From a virus: 64,000 bases of DNA. The translations under genes and the position numbers were made by a program. The notes beneath the pieces were generated by a model, which saw nothing but the letters and a program-made list of their open reading frames with translations, did not search any database and had not been told where the DNA came from. Of this stretch, positions 25,592 through 34,551 are shown one piece after another. Position 1 is the stretch's first letter. Each line of letters begins with the position of its first letter. The stretch spans positions 1 to 64,000 of IMG/VR virus record IMGVR_UViG_3300032285_001316, one strand, 5' to 3'.

Positions 25592-27595
25592 ATGAACATA
25601 ATCACAACACAGGAACAACTCGACGAGTTTGTCAACGCCTATTCAAAGGTTGACGCATTTGCGTGGGACGTAGAGACGATCGGTGAAAACCGCCTCTACC
25701 CAGTCATCAATGACGTATGCTGGATTTCTTTTGCGACAGAAGGTCGCACTGATGTTATTCCTATGGGCCACCCCAACGGTGAGCTAGAAGGATGGGACAA
25801 GCCGCTTCTCCTCCCTGGACAGCGTCGTCTTGCGGAGGGGAAGCCCATCCTCGAATCCCACTACTCAAAGGACCAACGGAAGTGGGTTCCTAAGTTTGGT
25901 GAGCCTCCTGTACAGCTGACTCCTCGTCAGGTGTTTGACGCAATCAAGCCCCTGATGTTTGGTCCTGCTCTTAAGATCGCTCACAATGCTAAGTTTGACT
26001 TGAAGTCTGTTGCCAAGTACTACCGTGGCGTTGTCCCAGCTAAGCCACACTTTGATACTCTCATGGCCGCATTCCTTGTAAACAATCTGAACAAGTTTGA
26101 ACTTGGTTTGGCCGCATGTGTCAAGCGCGAACTTGGCATTGAGGTAGAGAAGGGCGTAGGAGAAAACGTGGCTCTCCACGCATTCTCAGAGGTCGCCAAG
26201 TACTCTGGTATTGACGCAGAAGTAACCTGGAAGCTCTACAAGGCACTCGCTCCAAAGATTGAGGGAAACCTTCAGCGCGTATGGCGTCTGGAGATGGACG
26301 TACTATCCGCTCTCTGTGACATGGAACTCACTGGTGCTTACATCGACCAGGACGCCCTCAAGGTGCTTGCGGAAGAGATTGAAAAGGGCAAGATTGCCGC
26401 TGAAGCCAAGTGCTACAAAGCCGCAGGTAAAGCTTTTGCCATCAACTCTGTACCAGCCAAACAGAAGCTCCTATTCGGGTCTGAGAACGGCGAGAAGCCC
26501 CTTCTGCCGCGTCCAAACCCCAAGTTCAATACAGCGCTTACCCCCAAGGGTAAAGAGGCTTACAAGGCAAATGAGCCCCTCACTGACGCACACTACTCCG
26601 TGTCCGCAGATGCCTTGGAGTACTACCGTGGTAAGCACGAGTTGGTCGATGCAATTCTGGAATACCAGGACCTCAACAAACTCATGACTACCTATGTAAC
26701 GCCCTACACTGGCGGAGATGTAAAGCGCGTTACCAACGGTAAAGAGAAGGTAACCAAGCGCGAAAGCATCCTGATCAATGGACGTGTGCACACTAACTTC
26801 AAAGCACATGGTGCGGAGACAGGGCGTTTCTCTTCCTCTAACCCCAACCTGCAGAACATCCCATCCTCAGGTGAATACGGAAAACTTATTCGTAACCTGT
26901 TTGTGGCTCCTCCTGGGTACAAGCTAGTCGTCGCTGACTACTCTCAGATTGAGCCTCGCATCATTGCTGCATTCTCCGAGGATCCCGTGATGATGGAGAA
27001 CTACCTGACTGGTGGAGACATCTACACCACCATCGGTGACACCATGGGCGTAGACCGTAAGGCAGGTAAGGTTCTGGTTCTTGCCATCTCATACGGCGTA
27101 GGCCCCGATAAGATCGCCGCATCAATTGGGTGTACCGTACAGGAAGCAAAGGACCTACTTAACCGCTTCGAGGAGAAGTTCTCTTCAATTAATAAGTACA
27201 AAGCCAAGGTCATCCGCATGGCAAAGCAGGCTGGCAAGGTTCCTTTCGTGGAGACCATGTTCGGTCGTCGTCGCTACATCCCTGAACTAAACGCCAAGGA
27301 GTTTGGTCCTTTAGGACGTGCAGAGCGCCAAGCGTTCAACACGATCATTCAGGGATCTGCCGCAGACCTGATGAAGCTTGCACTTATACGCGCCCACTCT
27401 TGCTTTCTAGACGAACCTGATGTTAATGTTATCTTGACAGTTCACGACGAACTCGTGACCATTGCCCCTGAAGACAAGGCTGACGAGGTAGCAGAAGCTA
27501 TCCGCCAATCAATGGAAGGAATCAAATTGCCTCAAATTACAGTTCCATTGATCGCGGAAGTCTACGTAGTAGACAAGTGGGGCCAAGCAAAATGA
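25592..27595 (+). CDS. family A DNA polymerase with 3'-5' exonuclease
   Basis: 667 residues. Exonuclease motifs: FAWDVETIG near residue 26 (Exo I), IAHNAKFDLK near 130 (Exo II), YSGIDAEVTW near 207 (Exo III). Polymerase motifs: motif A VADYSQIEPR near 447, motif B RQAFNTIIQGSAADLMK near 578, motif C TVHDELV near 617. No N-terminal 5' nuclease domain. Replicates the phage genome with the helicase and primase. AGAGGGCAA ribosome site. Confidence 0.93.
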   Translation: MNIITTQEQLDEFVNAYSKVDAFAWDVETIGENRLYPVINDVCWISFATEGRTDVIPMGHPNGELEGWDKPLLLPGQRRLAEGKPILESHYSKDQRKWVPKFGEPPVQLTPRQVFDAIKPLMFGPALKIAHNAKFDLKSVAKYYRGVVPAKPHFDTLMAAFLVNNLNKFELGLAACVKRELGIEVEKGVGENVALHAFSEVAKYSGIDAEVTWKLYKALAPKIEGNLQRVWRLEMDVLSALCDMELTGAYIDQDALKVLAEEIEKGKIAAEAKCYKAAGKAFAINSVPAKQKLLFGSENGEKPLLPRPNPKFNTALTPKGKEAYKANEPLTDAHYSVSADALEYYRGKHELVDAILEYQDLNKLMTTYVTPYTGGDVKRVTNGKEKVTKRESILINGRVHTNFKAHGAETGRFSSSNPNLQNIPSSGEYGKLIRNLFVAPPGYKLVVADYSQIEPRIIAAFSEDPVMMENYLTGGDIYTTIGDTMGVDRKAGKVLVLAISYGVGPDKIAASIGCTVQEAKDLLNRFEEKFSSINKYKAKVIRMAKQAGKVPFVETMFGRRRYIPELNAKEFGPLGRAERQAFNTIIQGSAADLMKLALIRAHSCFLDEPDVNVILTVHDELVTIAPEDKADEVAEAIRQSMEGIKLPQITVPLIAEVYVVDKWGQAK

Positions 27596-28005
27596 GCTGG
27601 TTGAAAAAAAAGAAGAACGAACTTTCGCTAGCTGACGTGACAAATCGTATTCGTGGACTAATTTTGGATTCGCAAATACAGAACGCACACGAGTTGAGTG
27701 TTATCCTAGGATGCACCGCAATTAGCGATGATGTGCAGGAGCGCGAAGAAGAGGAATCCGACAAGCGCGTTGCCAAAATCTCCTATTTGGTCCCCTTGCT
27801 TTATGCCCACGTTCACCTCCTTTCTGAAGGTGCCGTAGAGTTTCAGAAGAGCAACTTACCAGAGGATATGGAAATAGAACTTCCTGAAGAACTCTGGTAC
27901 GAATCCCGCAAAATGATGGAACAAGTGTCGTTGTCCGCAATAATGGGGTCCATATCTCAACTCATTGATATGGGCCTACTAGAAATCCCAAGAAAGTACA
28001 AGTAA
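27592..28005 (+). CDS. unidentified helical protein
   Basis: 137 residues starting MSWLKKKKNELSLADVTNRI; ATG overlaps the polymerase stop. All-helical, with an acidic patch REEEESDKR in the middle. It may be a polymerase accessory factor by position only. Family not recognised. Confidence 0.6.
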   Translation: MSWLKKKKNELSLADVTNRIRGLILDSQIQNAHELSVILGCTAISDDVQEREEEESDKRVAKISYLVPLLYAHVHLLSEGAVEFQKSNLPEDMEIELPEELWYESRKMMEQVSLSAIMGSISQLIDMGLLEIPRKYK

Positions 28006-28008
28006 ACT

Positions 28009-28092
28009 ATGAATGAAAACAAAGACAACGTAGGCGGATACACCATCCCCATCGATCCCATGGACGCTTTCCAGTGCGAGAGCTGCCAGTAA
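28009..28092 (+). CDS. 27-residue CxxC microprotein
   Basis: The frame starts 3 nt after the previous stop and codes a product ending DPMDAFQCESCQ. Too short for most gene callers. A CxxC pair at the very C-terminus could bind metal in a dimer. No strong ribosome site, so expression probably depends on coupling. Confidence 0.45.
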   Translation: MNENKDNVGGYTIPIDPMDAFQCESCQ

Positions 28093-28108
28093 AACTATAG
28101 GAGCATAA

Positions 28109-28498
28109 ATGAGCAACGCCGACTGGTGGGCAAACAGGCTCGCTGGAACCACCTCTAACCAGGGACAGCAGTTCCGCCCAGATCCTACTCCCCCCATGCC
28201 GCCGTCGCAGCTCCCTATGACGCCTATGCCCACGCCTCAGCAGATGCAGCAGCCTTCTGCTGGGCGTGCGCAAAGCGCATACCAAACACAGACTTGTCCT
28301 GAATGTGGTTCTTCTAACTACATGGCTGCCGACAACAGCAAGCCTCGATGCTTCGAGTGCGGATACCCCGTCAATCAATCGGGAAGCCGCTACGGAAATC
28401 TCTCTACTGCCCGAGTAGAAGGCACTGCACAAGCCTCCTTGGGTAATGACCCAGTAAGTAACTGGAACCCTCAAGGGATTATCGGCAACATCGGCTAA
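28109..28498 (+). CDS. proline-rich zinc-ribbon protein
   Basis: 129 residues. Residues 25-55 are a Pro/Met/Gln-rich disordered stretch (PPMPPSQLPMTPMPTPQQ), followed by a zinc ribbon CPECGSSNY...CFECGYP near 63-85 and a Gly/Asn-rich tail. Good TAGGAG ribosome site. Ribbons of this form often bind DNA or RNA polymerase; function unknown. Confidence 0.65.
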   Translation: MSNADWWANRLAGTTSNQGQQFRPDPTPPMPPSQLPMTPMPTPQQMQQPSAGRAQSAYQTQTCPECGSSNYMAADNSKPRCFECGYPVNQSGSRYGNLSTARVEGTAQASLGNDPVSNWNPQGIIGNIG

Positions 28499-28533
28499 AA
28501 CTAAACACTCGGAGAATAACTAGGAATATGAAA

Positions 28534-29583
28534 ATGGCAATCAATCCCGAAGCACTAAAGATCATGGCCCAGATAAACAAGAGGTTGGGCGAAGGGTCTG
28601 TCGTTATCGGCCAGGACATCCGCTCAGACCTCATTGAGCGAGCCACAACGGGGTCTACAACGTTCGATTACATCCTTGGTGGAGGATTCCCCACCAACCA
28701 ATGGAACGAGCTTGTAGGCGAACCTAGCCACGGTAAGACTGCAATTGCGTTTAAGACAATTGCAGCTAACCAGGCTAAGAATCCTGAGTTCACTGCTGTG
28801 TGGGTCGCCGCTGAGCAGTGGGTTCCTGAGTATGCAGAGATGTGTGGTGTAGACACTAGCCGCGTGATCGTTATTGAGACGAACATCATGGAAGAAGCGT
28901 ACGATGCTGTACTTGCTTTTGCTGAGTCCAAGTCTGTAGATGCTATCATTATCGACTCCCTGCCAGCCCTAGTTCCTGGACCAGAGGACGAGAAGAGCAT
29001 GGACGAGATGACCGTTGGTCGTGGCGCACTGATCACCAACAAGTTCTTCCGTAAGGCTGGCGCAGCCATGAAGCGTTCCATGGTGGAGGCAGAGCGCCCC
29101 ATCCTCGGTATCGTTATCAACCAGTACCGCATGAAGATCGGTGTTATGCACGGAGACCCCCGTACAACTCCTGGTGGTCAGGGTAAGGACTACGCGTACT
29201 TCACTCGCACCGAGGTTCGCCGCAAGGAGTACATCGAGACTGGCCCCGCAGGTAACAAGACGCGCGTAGGACAGACGATTGCCCTGAAGACCCTGAAGAA
29301 CAAGACTGCTCCCCCTTCGCGTACTGCGTTCGTAGACTTCTATTTTGCTCCTTTGGGAATCTACGACGCAGGTGACTTTGACACCGCAAAGGAAATTGCT
29401 GCAATGGCAATTGTTCTAGGTGTTGTAGACCGCAAGGGTGGCTGGATCTACTACGGAGAGCGCAAGTGGCAGGGTGTAGAAAACCTGACCAGCTCTATTC
29501 GTGAAGAGGTAGACCTGTTTGACGAGCTTCGCGAAAAGGTGCTGAGCACCACGGACACTCCTACACCAGAAATGGTTGACTAG
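28534..29583 (+). CDS. RecA-like recombinase
   Basis: 349 residues with Walker A GEPSHGKTA near 61, Walker B AIIIDSLPAL near 138 and an L2-like stretch IVINQYRMK near 191, matching phage RecA/UvsX-type recombinases. Within this core the fold is that of strand-exchange proteins; it lacks the RecA C-terminal domain length. ATG at 28534 with AGGA 8 nt upstream is preferred; an ATG at 28528 is too near the ribosome site. Followed by nucleases and a resolvase, forming a recombination module. Confidence 0.82.
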   Translation: MAINPEALKIMAQINKRLGEGSVVIGQDIRSDLIERATTGSTTFDYILGGGFPTNQWNELVGEPSHGKTAIAFKTIAANQAKNPEFTAVWVAAEQWVPEYAEMCGVDTSRVIVIETNIMEEAYDAVLAFAESKSVDAIIIDSLPALVPGPEDEKSMDEMTVGRGALITNKFFRKAGAAMKRSMVEAERPILGIVINQYRMKIGVMHGDPRTTPGGQGKDYAYFTRTEVRRKEYIETGPAGNKTRVGQTIALKTLKNKTAPPSRTAFVDFYFAPLGIYDAGDFDTAKEIAAMAIVLGVVDRKGGWIYYGERKWQGVENLTSSIREEVDLFDELREKVLSTTDTPTPEMVD

Positions 29584-29585
29584 GC

Positions 29586-29903
29586 GTGAAGAGCGAAGGC
29601 CAGAAGCAGTCCCAGAAGCATGAAAAGCGTATAGCTAAAACGGTAGGAGGGCGACCCACCGCTGCTTCTGGGGCCTTCTGGTCCAACAAGGGAGACGTTC
29701 GTGCAGACGGTCTCCTTATTGAGCACAAGTGGACTGGTAAAAAAACCAAGACCATTAGCTCAGCAGAGCTGAAGAAGATCAGCATGGAGGCGTTCATGGA
29801 CGGTCGCCTCCCTATTTTTGGTATTCATCTTGACGGTGAAGACTACGTCATTCTCGCGGAAACTGATTTCCTTGAAATTTGGAACAAACTAAACAATGAT
29901 TGA
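29586..29903 (+). CDS. PD-(D/E)XK Holliday-junction resolvase-like nuclease
   Basis: 105 residues. Contains GDVRADGLLIEHKWT, giving the D...ExK core of the PD-(D/E)XK fold, then a helix SAELKKISMEA and strand LPIFGIHLDGEDYVIL. The size and pattern match archaeal Hjc-like and phage resolvase-like nucleases that cut branched DNA. GTG start 2 nt after the RecA-like gene; overlaps the WhiB gene by 8 nt. Confidence 0.65.
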   Translation: MKSEGQKQSQKHEKRIAKTVGGRPTAASGAFWSNKGDVRADGLLIEHKWTGKKTKTISSAELKKISMEAFMDGRLPIFGIHLDGEDYVILAETDFLEIWNKLNND

Positions 29904-30234
29904 ATATGAGCACTGGACCGAAGACGCTAGGTGCTACGGCATCGAAGACCCAGACATCTTCTTCCCACCCAGGGATAAGGTCCTTTACAAGCAGATCGCG
30001 GCAGAAGCAAAGGTGCACTGCCTAGGAGCTAACGGAAAGGACCCATGCCCTGTTAGAGCACAGTGCCTGTGGTCTGCCGTTAAGGATGACGAACAGCACG
30101 GTATCTGGGGAGGCCTCAGCCATAGAGAACGCAACGCACTTGTGCGTAAGTGGTCTCGTGAGCTAAGATCAAAAATGACGCTGCAAGAGTACATCCTGCA
30201 GATAGACAAAAAAGGAGCAACTAAATGGCAGTAG
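29896..30234 (+). CDS. WhiB-family regulator with unusual cysteine spacing
   Basis: 112 residues. Cysteines at 13, 42, 51 and 57 and the GIWGG turn at about 69-73 mark the actinobacterial WhiB family, whose 4Fe-4S cluster lets it bind the principal sigma factor. Canonical members have CxxC between the second and third cysteine; here eight residues separate them (HCLGANGKDPC), an insertion that also occurs in some phage WhiB proteins to my knowledge. A basic end follows. Phage WhiB proteins can block or redirect host WhiB regulation, for example TM4 WhiB. Confidence 0.85.
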   Translation: MIEYEHWTEDARCYGIEDPDIFFPPRDKVLYKQIAAEAKVHCLGANGKDPCPVRAQCLWSAVKDDEQHGIWGGLSHRERNALVRKWSRELRSKMTLQEYILQIDKKGATKWQ

Positions 30235-31082
30235 TGAAGTCAGACCTAAAAAAGTTTTTAGAGGCTAAGACAAAGCCTTCTCGCTTGCTTGGGGATATTG
30301 AACGTCACCTGCAGAAGCGCCCTGTAGGAGACCGCTCCACCACAGTTCTGCACCCCTCAGAAATGATTAAGAAAGACTTCTGTCGTCGCGGCTCGTTCTT
30401 TCTACTGAGTGGTCGTACCAAGATTGCTGAGAAGCCAGGACTTCGCCTGCAGTCCATCTTTGATGAAGGACACGCTATCCACGCCAAGTGGCAACGCTGG
30501 TTCCAGGAGATGGGTGTGCTGCACGGACAGTTCCAGTGCCAGCGCTGTGACAAGATCACGTGGGGTACTTCCCCCGAGCAGTGTGAGCACTGCGACGCTC
30601 CTTGGCAAAAGCTCACCTACGAAGAAGTAACCCTGTTTGACAATGACCTGCGCATCAAGGGTCACACGGATGGTTGGATCAAGGGCATCGGTGACGATAC
30701 TCTGATTGAGATCAAGTCCATTGGTCCAGGAACAATTCGCTCTTCAGCTCCTGGGTTGTTTATGGACGCTGACGGAGATTTCATGAAGGCATGGAGCAAC
30801 GTTCGCCGCCCATTCTCCGACCACATCATGCAAGGCCAAATGTATCTGGAACTCATGAAGCGTATCGGTAACCCCATCAACGAAATTACCTTCTTGTACG
30901 AACTCAAGGCAGATCAGTCTTACAAAGAATTCAACGTCAAGGCAGACTATGAACTGGTACGTCACGTATTTGACAATGCCAAACTTATCGTGGATGCTGT
31001 AGATGCAGGCATTGCGCCTGAATGTAACAATAACCCTGGTGGCACGTGCAAGCAGTGCGCACCTTACGAGGAGGAAAATTAA
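30225..31082 (+). CDS. Cas4-like PD-(D/E)XK exonuclease with zinc ribbon
   Basis: 285 residues. The nuclease core shows HTDGWI near 147, LIEIKSI near 160 (D...ExK) and QGQMYLE near 204 (motif with Gln and Tyr), as in Cas4/RecB-type exonucleases. A zinc ribbon CQRC...CEHC near 105-125 is inserted before it and C-terminal Cys residues ([12 protein letters not shown]) could hold an iron-sulfur cluster as in Cas4. It would process DNA ends for the RecA-like protein. AAGGAG ribosome site; overlaps the WhiB stop by 10 nt. Confidence 0.75.
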   Translation: MAVVKSDLKKFLEAKTKPSRLLGDIERHLQKRPVGDRSTTVLHPSEMIKKDFCRRGSFFLLSGRTKIAEKPGLRLQSIFDEGHAIHAKWQRWFQEMGVLHGQFQCQRCDKITWGTSPEQCEHCDAPWQKLTYEEVTLFDNDLRIKGHTDGWIKGIGDDTLIEIKSIGPGTIRSSAPGLFMDADGDFMKAWSNVRRPFSDHIMQGQMYLELMKRIGNPINEITFLYELKADQSYKEFNVKADYELVRHVFDNAKLIVDAVDAGIAPECNNNPGGTCKQCAPYEEEN

Positions 31083-31360
31083 TGCAAGAAACATCGGTAG
31101 AGGCAAAGAAGAGCCTCAAGAGCAAGAACATCGAGGAAGTTCGCAAAAACATTCTGATGATTCTGAAGCGTAAGCCTATGGTCGACTGGGACATGATTGA
31201 CGCCTACAAGGCCCGCAAGCGTGCTCCTAAGGCATCTGACTCAGGTCTCCGCACTCGTCGTTCAGAACTGGTCAAGCTTGGTCTGATTCGCGACAGCGGT
31301 AAGCGCGCGCAGCTTCGCTCAGGACGCTACTCAATCGTATGGGAAGTCGTTAAGAAGTAA
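31082..31360 (+). CDS. winged-helix DNA-binding protein
   Basis: 92 residues; ATG behind GAGGAGGAAAA. Basic N-terminus, then [32 protein letters not shown] and a beta wing [15 protein letters not shown], a compact winged-helix. A recombination or transcription accessory by context; family not named. Confidence 0.6.
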   Translation: MQETSVEAKKSLKSKNIEEVRKNILMILKRKPMVDWDMIDAYKARKRAPKASDSGLRTRRSELVKLGLIRDSGKRAQLRSGRYSIVWEVVKK

Positions 31361-31815
31361 TGTCAGCAGTAAAGAAGTTCGAGGGGTGGGGCCTGACATT
31401 CCAGCGCCCCACTGGTGATCAGGTGCAGTTACCACCAGATATCACCGACATCTCTTCTGAGAACCTTGGCCTACTGTTTACTCAGTTAACAGCGTGGACG
31501 GACTACATCGCTTCACAGGCAACCATGGCTCAGCTTGAGGAGCGTGCAGCCCTCAAGAAGAAAGAGCAAGTAGAGAACGCTCTCATGTTTAAGCGCATGG
31601 GCGCTCAGGCTAAAGGAGAGCGCGTAACTGCCATTAAGGCAGAGATTGCCGCGATGCAGGACGTTATCGATCTTGACAACGACTACGAAGAGAAGTACGC
31701 TTATCGTAAGTTGGTAGAGATGCTCTTGAGCAATCATGAGCGTGATCTATCACTGGTTAGCCGAGAGATTACTCGACGGTCTAACGAATCACGGTTCACA
31801 AGAAAGGAATTTTAA
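31360..31815 (+). CDS. unidentified coiled-coil protein (possible recombination mediator)
   Basis: 151 residues. The second half is a long basic-acidic coiled coil (AQLEERAALKKKEQVENALM onward). The position after RecA-like and Cas4-like genes recalls UvsY-type mediators, but no sequence signature was identified. ATG overlaps the previous stop. Confidence 0.5.
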   Translation: MSAVKKFEGWGLTFQRPTGDQVQLPPDITDISSENLGLLFTQLTAWTDYIASQATMAQLEERAALKKKEQVENALMFKRMGAQAKGERVTAIKAEIAAMQDVIDLDNDYEEKYAYRKLVEMLLSNHERDLSLVSREITRRSNESRFTRKEF

Positions 31816-31816
31816 A

Positions 31817-32173
31817 ATGGGTAAGATGAAGAATTTGTTCACTGAAATGAATGAAGTTCCCGAAGACCTTTGGGATAGCTGGGAAGATTTTCAGTTTGAA
31901 CAGGCAGCTGAGGCACAGTACCTTGAAGCCCTAAGCATTTTGCTATCAAAGCACCGCGACTACGGACCCAACAACATCGCTGGAAGCCCTGGTGGTCCTC
32001 TCAATGGACTACGTGTTCGCATGTGGGACAAATTGGCGCGTATCAACCACTTGATCGAGCAGGAAGTTTCTCCTAACCACGAAAGCCTTCGTGACTCATT
32101 CCTCGATCTTGCAAATTATTCCATGATTGCACTTATGGTTATTGACGGAGAGTGGCCCGATGGAGTTTCCTAA
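31817..32173 (+). CDS. DUF1599/Nmad1-like protein
   Basis: 118 residues; ATG at 31817 with AAGGA 8 nt upstream. Contains KHRDYGPNNI, GLRVRMWDKLARINHL and DSFLDLANYSMIALMV, the pattern of the DUF1599 (nucleotide modification associated domain 1) family, usually alone or beside nucleotide-metabolism genes in phages. The exact activity is not established. Overlaps the next ATG by 14 nt. Confidence 0.65.
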   Translation: MGKMKNLFTEMNEVPEDLWDSWEDFQFEQAAEAQYLEALSILLSKHRDYGPNNIAGSPGGPLNGLRVRMWDKLARINHLIEQEVSPNHESLRDSFLDLANYSMIALMVIDGEWPDGVS

Positions 32174-32363
32174 TCTAGCAGCCTTGCCAGAAGATCAGGT
32201 ACAGCTAGTTCTTCAGGGGTACGTTGCAGGAATGATGGACGAAAAAGAATCCATCATTGCTCTCCTTAAGGACATGCAGGCAGACACCCAAGACCTGGTA
32301 GAGAAAGCTGTATACGAAAGTATCTTCGAACAACTCTCCGAGGGAGATATCAGTGGCGAGTAA
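32160..32363 (+). CDS. unidentified small acidic protein
   Basis: 67 residues from the ATG at 32160, lying in the end of the Nmad1-like gene. Acidic helical sequence (LLKDMQADTQDLVEKAVYE). No motif. Translational coupling likely, since its own end overlaps the next GTG start. Confidence 0.5.
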   Translation: MEFPNLAALPEDQVQLVLQGYVAGMMDEKESIIALLKDMQADTQDLVEKAVYESIFEQLSEGDISGE

Positions 32364-32904
32364 GTGGGTCTATAGCCTCACTCCTAAGGAAGAAGCCGTT
32401 GCTGCCCGTGTAGGGTGGGAGCGGCAACTTCCTATGTTGGGGCAACCAGAACGCAATCGTAATTACAGCGAAGGTGATATCTGGGAAACCTGGCAGCACA
32501 TGATCTGTGCAGCATCCGAGATCGCCGCAGCCCGAATGATGGGCATGGATGATTTCGAGCCACACGCCAACACGTTTAAGAACGTGCTGGATATCCCAGG
32601 ATATGAAATTCGTTATTCCTTTACGCGGGAATGGGGAGACGCCAAGTACTCCCTCCGTTTCAAGGAAGGCGTAGACGATCCCAACCAGATCTACATTTTG
32701 ATCGTAGGTGGACCAGAGCAAAAGACGCGCCGTTCTGCGGAAGACGGGTATGTAACCCCTCCCTTCCGTGCCATAGGGTGGATGCGAGGAGCAGACATGG
32801 TACAGGAAAAGTACCGTGCACCATACGGTAAAGATAATTTCGCAGTAACTCCGATGGACCTTAACGAGATGGCAACCCTGCCCGTGGTGGAAGCCGTACA
32901 ATGA
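32353..32904 (+). CDS. putative PD-(D/E)XK-like nuclease-fold protein
   Basis: 183 residues. IPGYEIRYSFTREWGDAKYS and YILIVGG...RAIGWMRGADM recall phage endonuclease-fold proteins in which an EIR/EVR strand is followed by a beta strand and an I.GW..G segment. The catalytic residues cannot be set with certainty. GTG start inside the end of the preceding gene; GGGAG ribosome site. Confidence 0.45.
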   Translation: MASKWVYSLTPKEEAVAARVGWERQLPMLGQPERNRNYSEGDIWETWQHMICAASEIAAARMMGMDDFEPHANTFKNVLDIPGYEIRYSFTREWGDAKYSLRFKEGVDDPNQIYILIVGGPEQKTRRSAEDGYVTPPFRAIGWMRGADMVQEKYRAPYGKDNFAVTPMDLNEMATLPVVEAVQ

Positions 32905-33509
32905 GTGTCAAGGAGTTCGACGGACATCTGCAAAAGAACCACAAAGTTTCAGTTGGTATTGACCAGTCGTTGACAGGGTTCGCTTTTTCAGCGGTGTCCG
33001 TCGAATCTCCCCAAGAGCATCACACGTGGGTGTTTAAGTCTCCGTACAAAGGCGTGCAGAGGTTACAAGACATTCAGGACTTTCTTTATGAGCGGTTTGA
33101 AGAACTGCGAGAGAATGACAACGAGATCCACGACATTGCCATGGAAGGCACTGTTTTGGCATCCCAAGCTGCCCTAGTGTTGGGTGAGCTGGCAGCCACA
33201 GTAAAGCTGTTTATGTATGAGCACTTCTGGGGCCTCAACCACTACACGTCTGAACCCCCCAGACACCTACTGACTCCACTGCAGGTACCTCCGATGACAC
33301 TAAAGAAGTATGCCACGGGTAAAGGAACAGCCAAGAAGCAGGAGATGCTCCTACAGATCTTTAAACGCTGGGGTATTGAGTTCAATGATGATAACGCTGC
33401 AGACGCATACGCACTCGGAAGACTTGCTGGTGGTCATGCAATCGATAAGATCGAGCAAGAAGTTGTAGACAAAATGAATGACATTAAATACAGGGACGTC
33501 ATTCAGTAA
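32901..33509 (+). CDS. RuvC-like Holliday-junction resolvase
   Basis: 202 residues with SVGIDQSLTGFAF (first Asp near 21), IAMEGTV (Glu near 80) and PMTLKKYATGKGTAKKQEM with DDNAADAYALG (acidic pair near 162-165), the RNase H-fold active site of RuvC-type resolvases. It would cut recombination intermediates before packaging. Last gene of the replication-recombination operon; a 62-nt gap follows. Confidence 0.82.
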   Translation: MSVKEFDGHLQKNHKVSVGIDQSLTGFAFSAVSVESPQEHHTWVFKSPYKGVQRLQDIQDFLYERFEELRENDNEIHDIAMEGTVLASQAALVLGELAATVKLFMYEHFWGLNHYTSEPPRHLLTPLQVPPMTLKKYATGKGTAKKQEMLLQIFKRWGIEFNDDNAADAYALGRLAGGHAIDKIEQEVVDKMNDIKYRDVIQ

Positions 33510-33571
33510 CTCCTGTATCCTTATTGTTGAGGACGGCGCACTAATTTCGACAATTAAAGGACCACAAAATC

Positions 33572-33868
33572 GTGAGTGAAGAAGTAATTGCCCTGCCCTC
33601 AACCGAAGAACCGTTTCTCCGTGTAAGTGCAGGCTCAAACCCACAATCCGTTGCAGCAGCAATTGCACACGCAATCTACGAGAACCGAGCCGTAAAGCTC
33701 CGTGCCGTAGGAGCAGGTGCAGTTAACCAGGCAGTTAAGGCCATGGCAATCGCACGAGGCTACGTAGCCCCTCGAGGTTTAGACCTCACCTGCAAGCCAG
33801 GCTTTACCACAATTGAATCTCGTGACGGTGAGATTTCCGCAATTGTGTTTGCCATTTCAGCAGCCTAA
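33572..33868 (+). CDS. SpoVS-family (Alba-like) protein
   Basis: 98 residues closely following the SpoVS pattern: LRVSAGSNPQSVAAAIAHAI, AVGAGAVNQAVKAMAIARGYVA and GLDLTCKPGFTTI. SpoVS is a small Alba-fold nucleic-acid-binding protein of sporulation in Bacillus, also common in actinobacteria; phage copies are rarely discussed. GTG start with AAAGGA 10 nt upstream. It could bind RNA or DNA or interfere with host development; the role is unknown. Confidence 0.85.
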   Translation: MSEEVIALPSTEEPFLRVSAGSNPQSVAAAIAHAIYENRAVKLRAVGAGAVNQAVKAMAIARGYVAPRGLDLTCKPGFTTIESRDGEISAIVFAISAA

Positions 33869-33873
33869 AAATA

Positions 33874-33892
33874 GCTTATTCTGGTAATAAGC
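33874..33892 (+). promoter_or_regulatory. palindrome and extended -10 upstream of unidentified operon
   Basis: GCTTATT-CTGGT-AATAAGC is a perfect 7-bp hairpin (33874-33880 and 33886-33892) just before the ribosome site of the following gene. It also holds TGG-TAATAA, an extended -10-like element. Could be an operator-covered promoter. Confidence 0.4.
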
Positions 33893-33905
33893 GAAGGAGT
33901 CATTA

Positions 33906-34337
33906 ATGGCAACTCAGTACAGCGTGGGACACGGTATGCGTCGTCGTAGCGGAATCCCCTCGAACCCTCTGGAAGCAGCAGGAACAAGCATGGCACGTAG
34001 TCACCAGACCTCAGAAGAGGCCCACGAGGCAGCCTCGGCAGCAGGCAGCCACCGTATTGCTATCGGTAGCGACGTATACGGCACCACCGCCGTTCCCGCT
34101 ATTGCTGGTACTCCCGTTCCCCGTAAGAACACTCAGGCAGCTGACCCCACCGCTGGTGGCAAGGCAAACCGTAGGAACATCGAGAACATCGGCGCTACTT
34201 ACCGCGTACAGCCTAAGTCGACTTTCGTACAGCTGGACCCTTCGGCTGGCCCCACAATGGCTAACGCCCGTATCGTTCCCTCGGTTCAGGGTCGCGAAAA
34301 CCCTAACTTCGAAAGCGGCATCCAGGCCTCTTACTAA
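33906..34337 (+). CDS. unidentified disordered protein
   Basis: 143 residues rich in Ala, Gly, Asn and Thr with few hydrophobics (opening GHGMRRRSGIPSNPLEAAG, closing IQASY). No fold recognised. AAGGAGTC ribosome site. First of about ten consecutive unidentified genes that look alike in composition; possibly virion-internal proteins. Confidence 0.6.
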   Translation: MATQYSVGHGMRRRSGIPSNPLEAAGTSMARSHQTSEEAHEAASAAGSHRIAIGSDVYGTTAVPAIAGTPVPRKNTQAADPTAGGKANRRNIENIGATYRVQPKSTFVQLDPSAGPTMANARIVPSVQGRENPNFESGIQASY

Positions 34338-34347
34338 GGAGTAGGGT

Positions 34348-34551
34348 ATGAACCCTAACCTTTCTAACACGGCATTCCAGGACACTGGCATTCCGAGTGC
34401 AAACGCGCCTCACGCGCGTGTTCTTCCTATTGCCAAGGGACAGGGAGGCGGAATGCGTACTACGCAAGAAGCCTCGGTAGCCTCAATGTGGATGAACCCC
34501 GTAGATAGCCCACGCCCTGGCGGACTTTACATGGGATCGGTGGCACAGTAA
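34348..34551 (+). CDS. unidentified small protein
   Basis: 67 residues of low hydrophobicity (SNTAFQDTGIPSANAPHARV), ribosome site AAGGAG. Similar in style to its neighbours (short, Pro/Asn-rich, disordered). Its stop overlaps the next ATG. No recognised family. Confidence 0.5.
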   Translation: MNPNLSNTAFQDTGIPSANAPHARVLPIAKGQGGGMRTTQEASVASMWMNPVDSPRPGGLYMGSVAQ

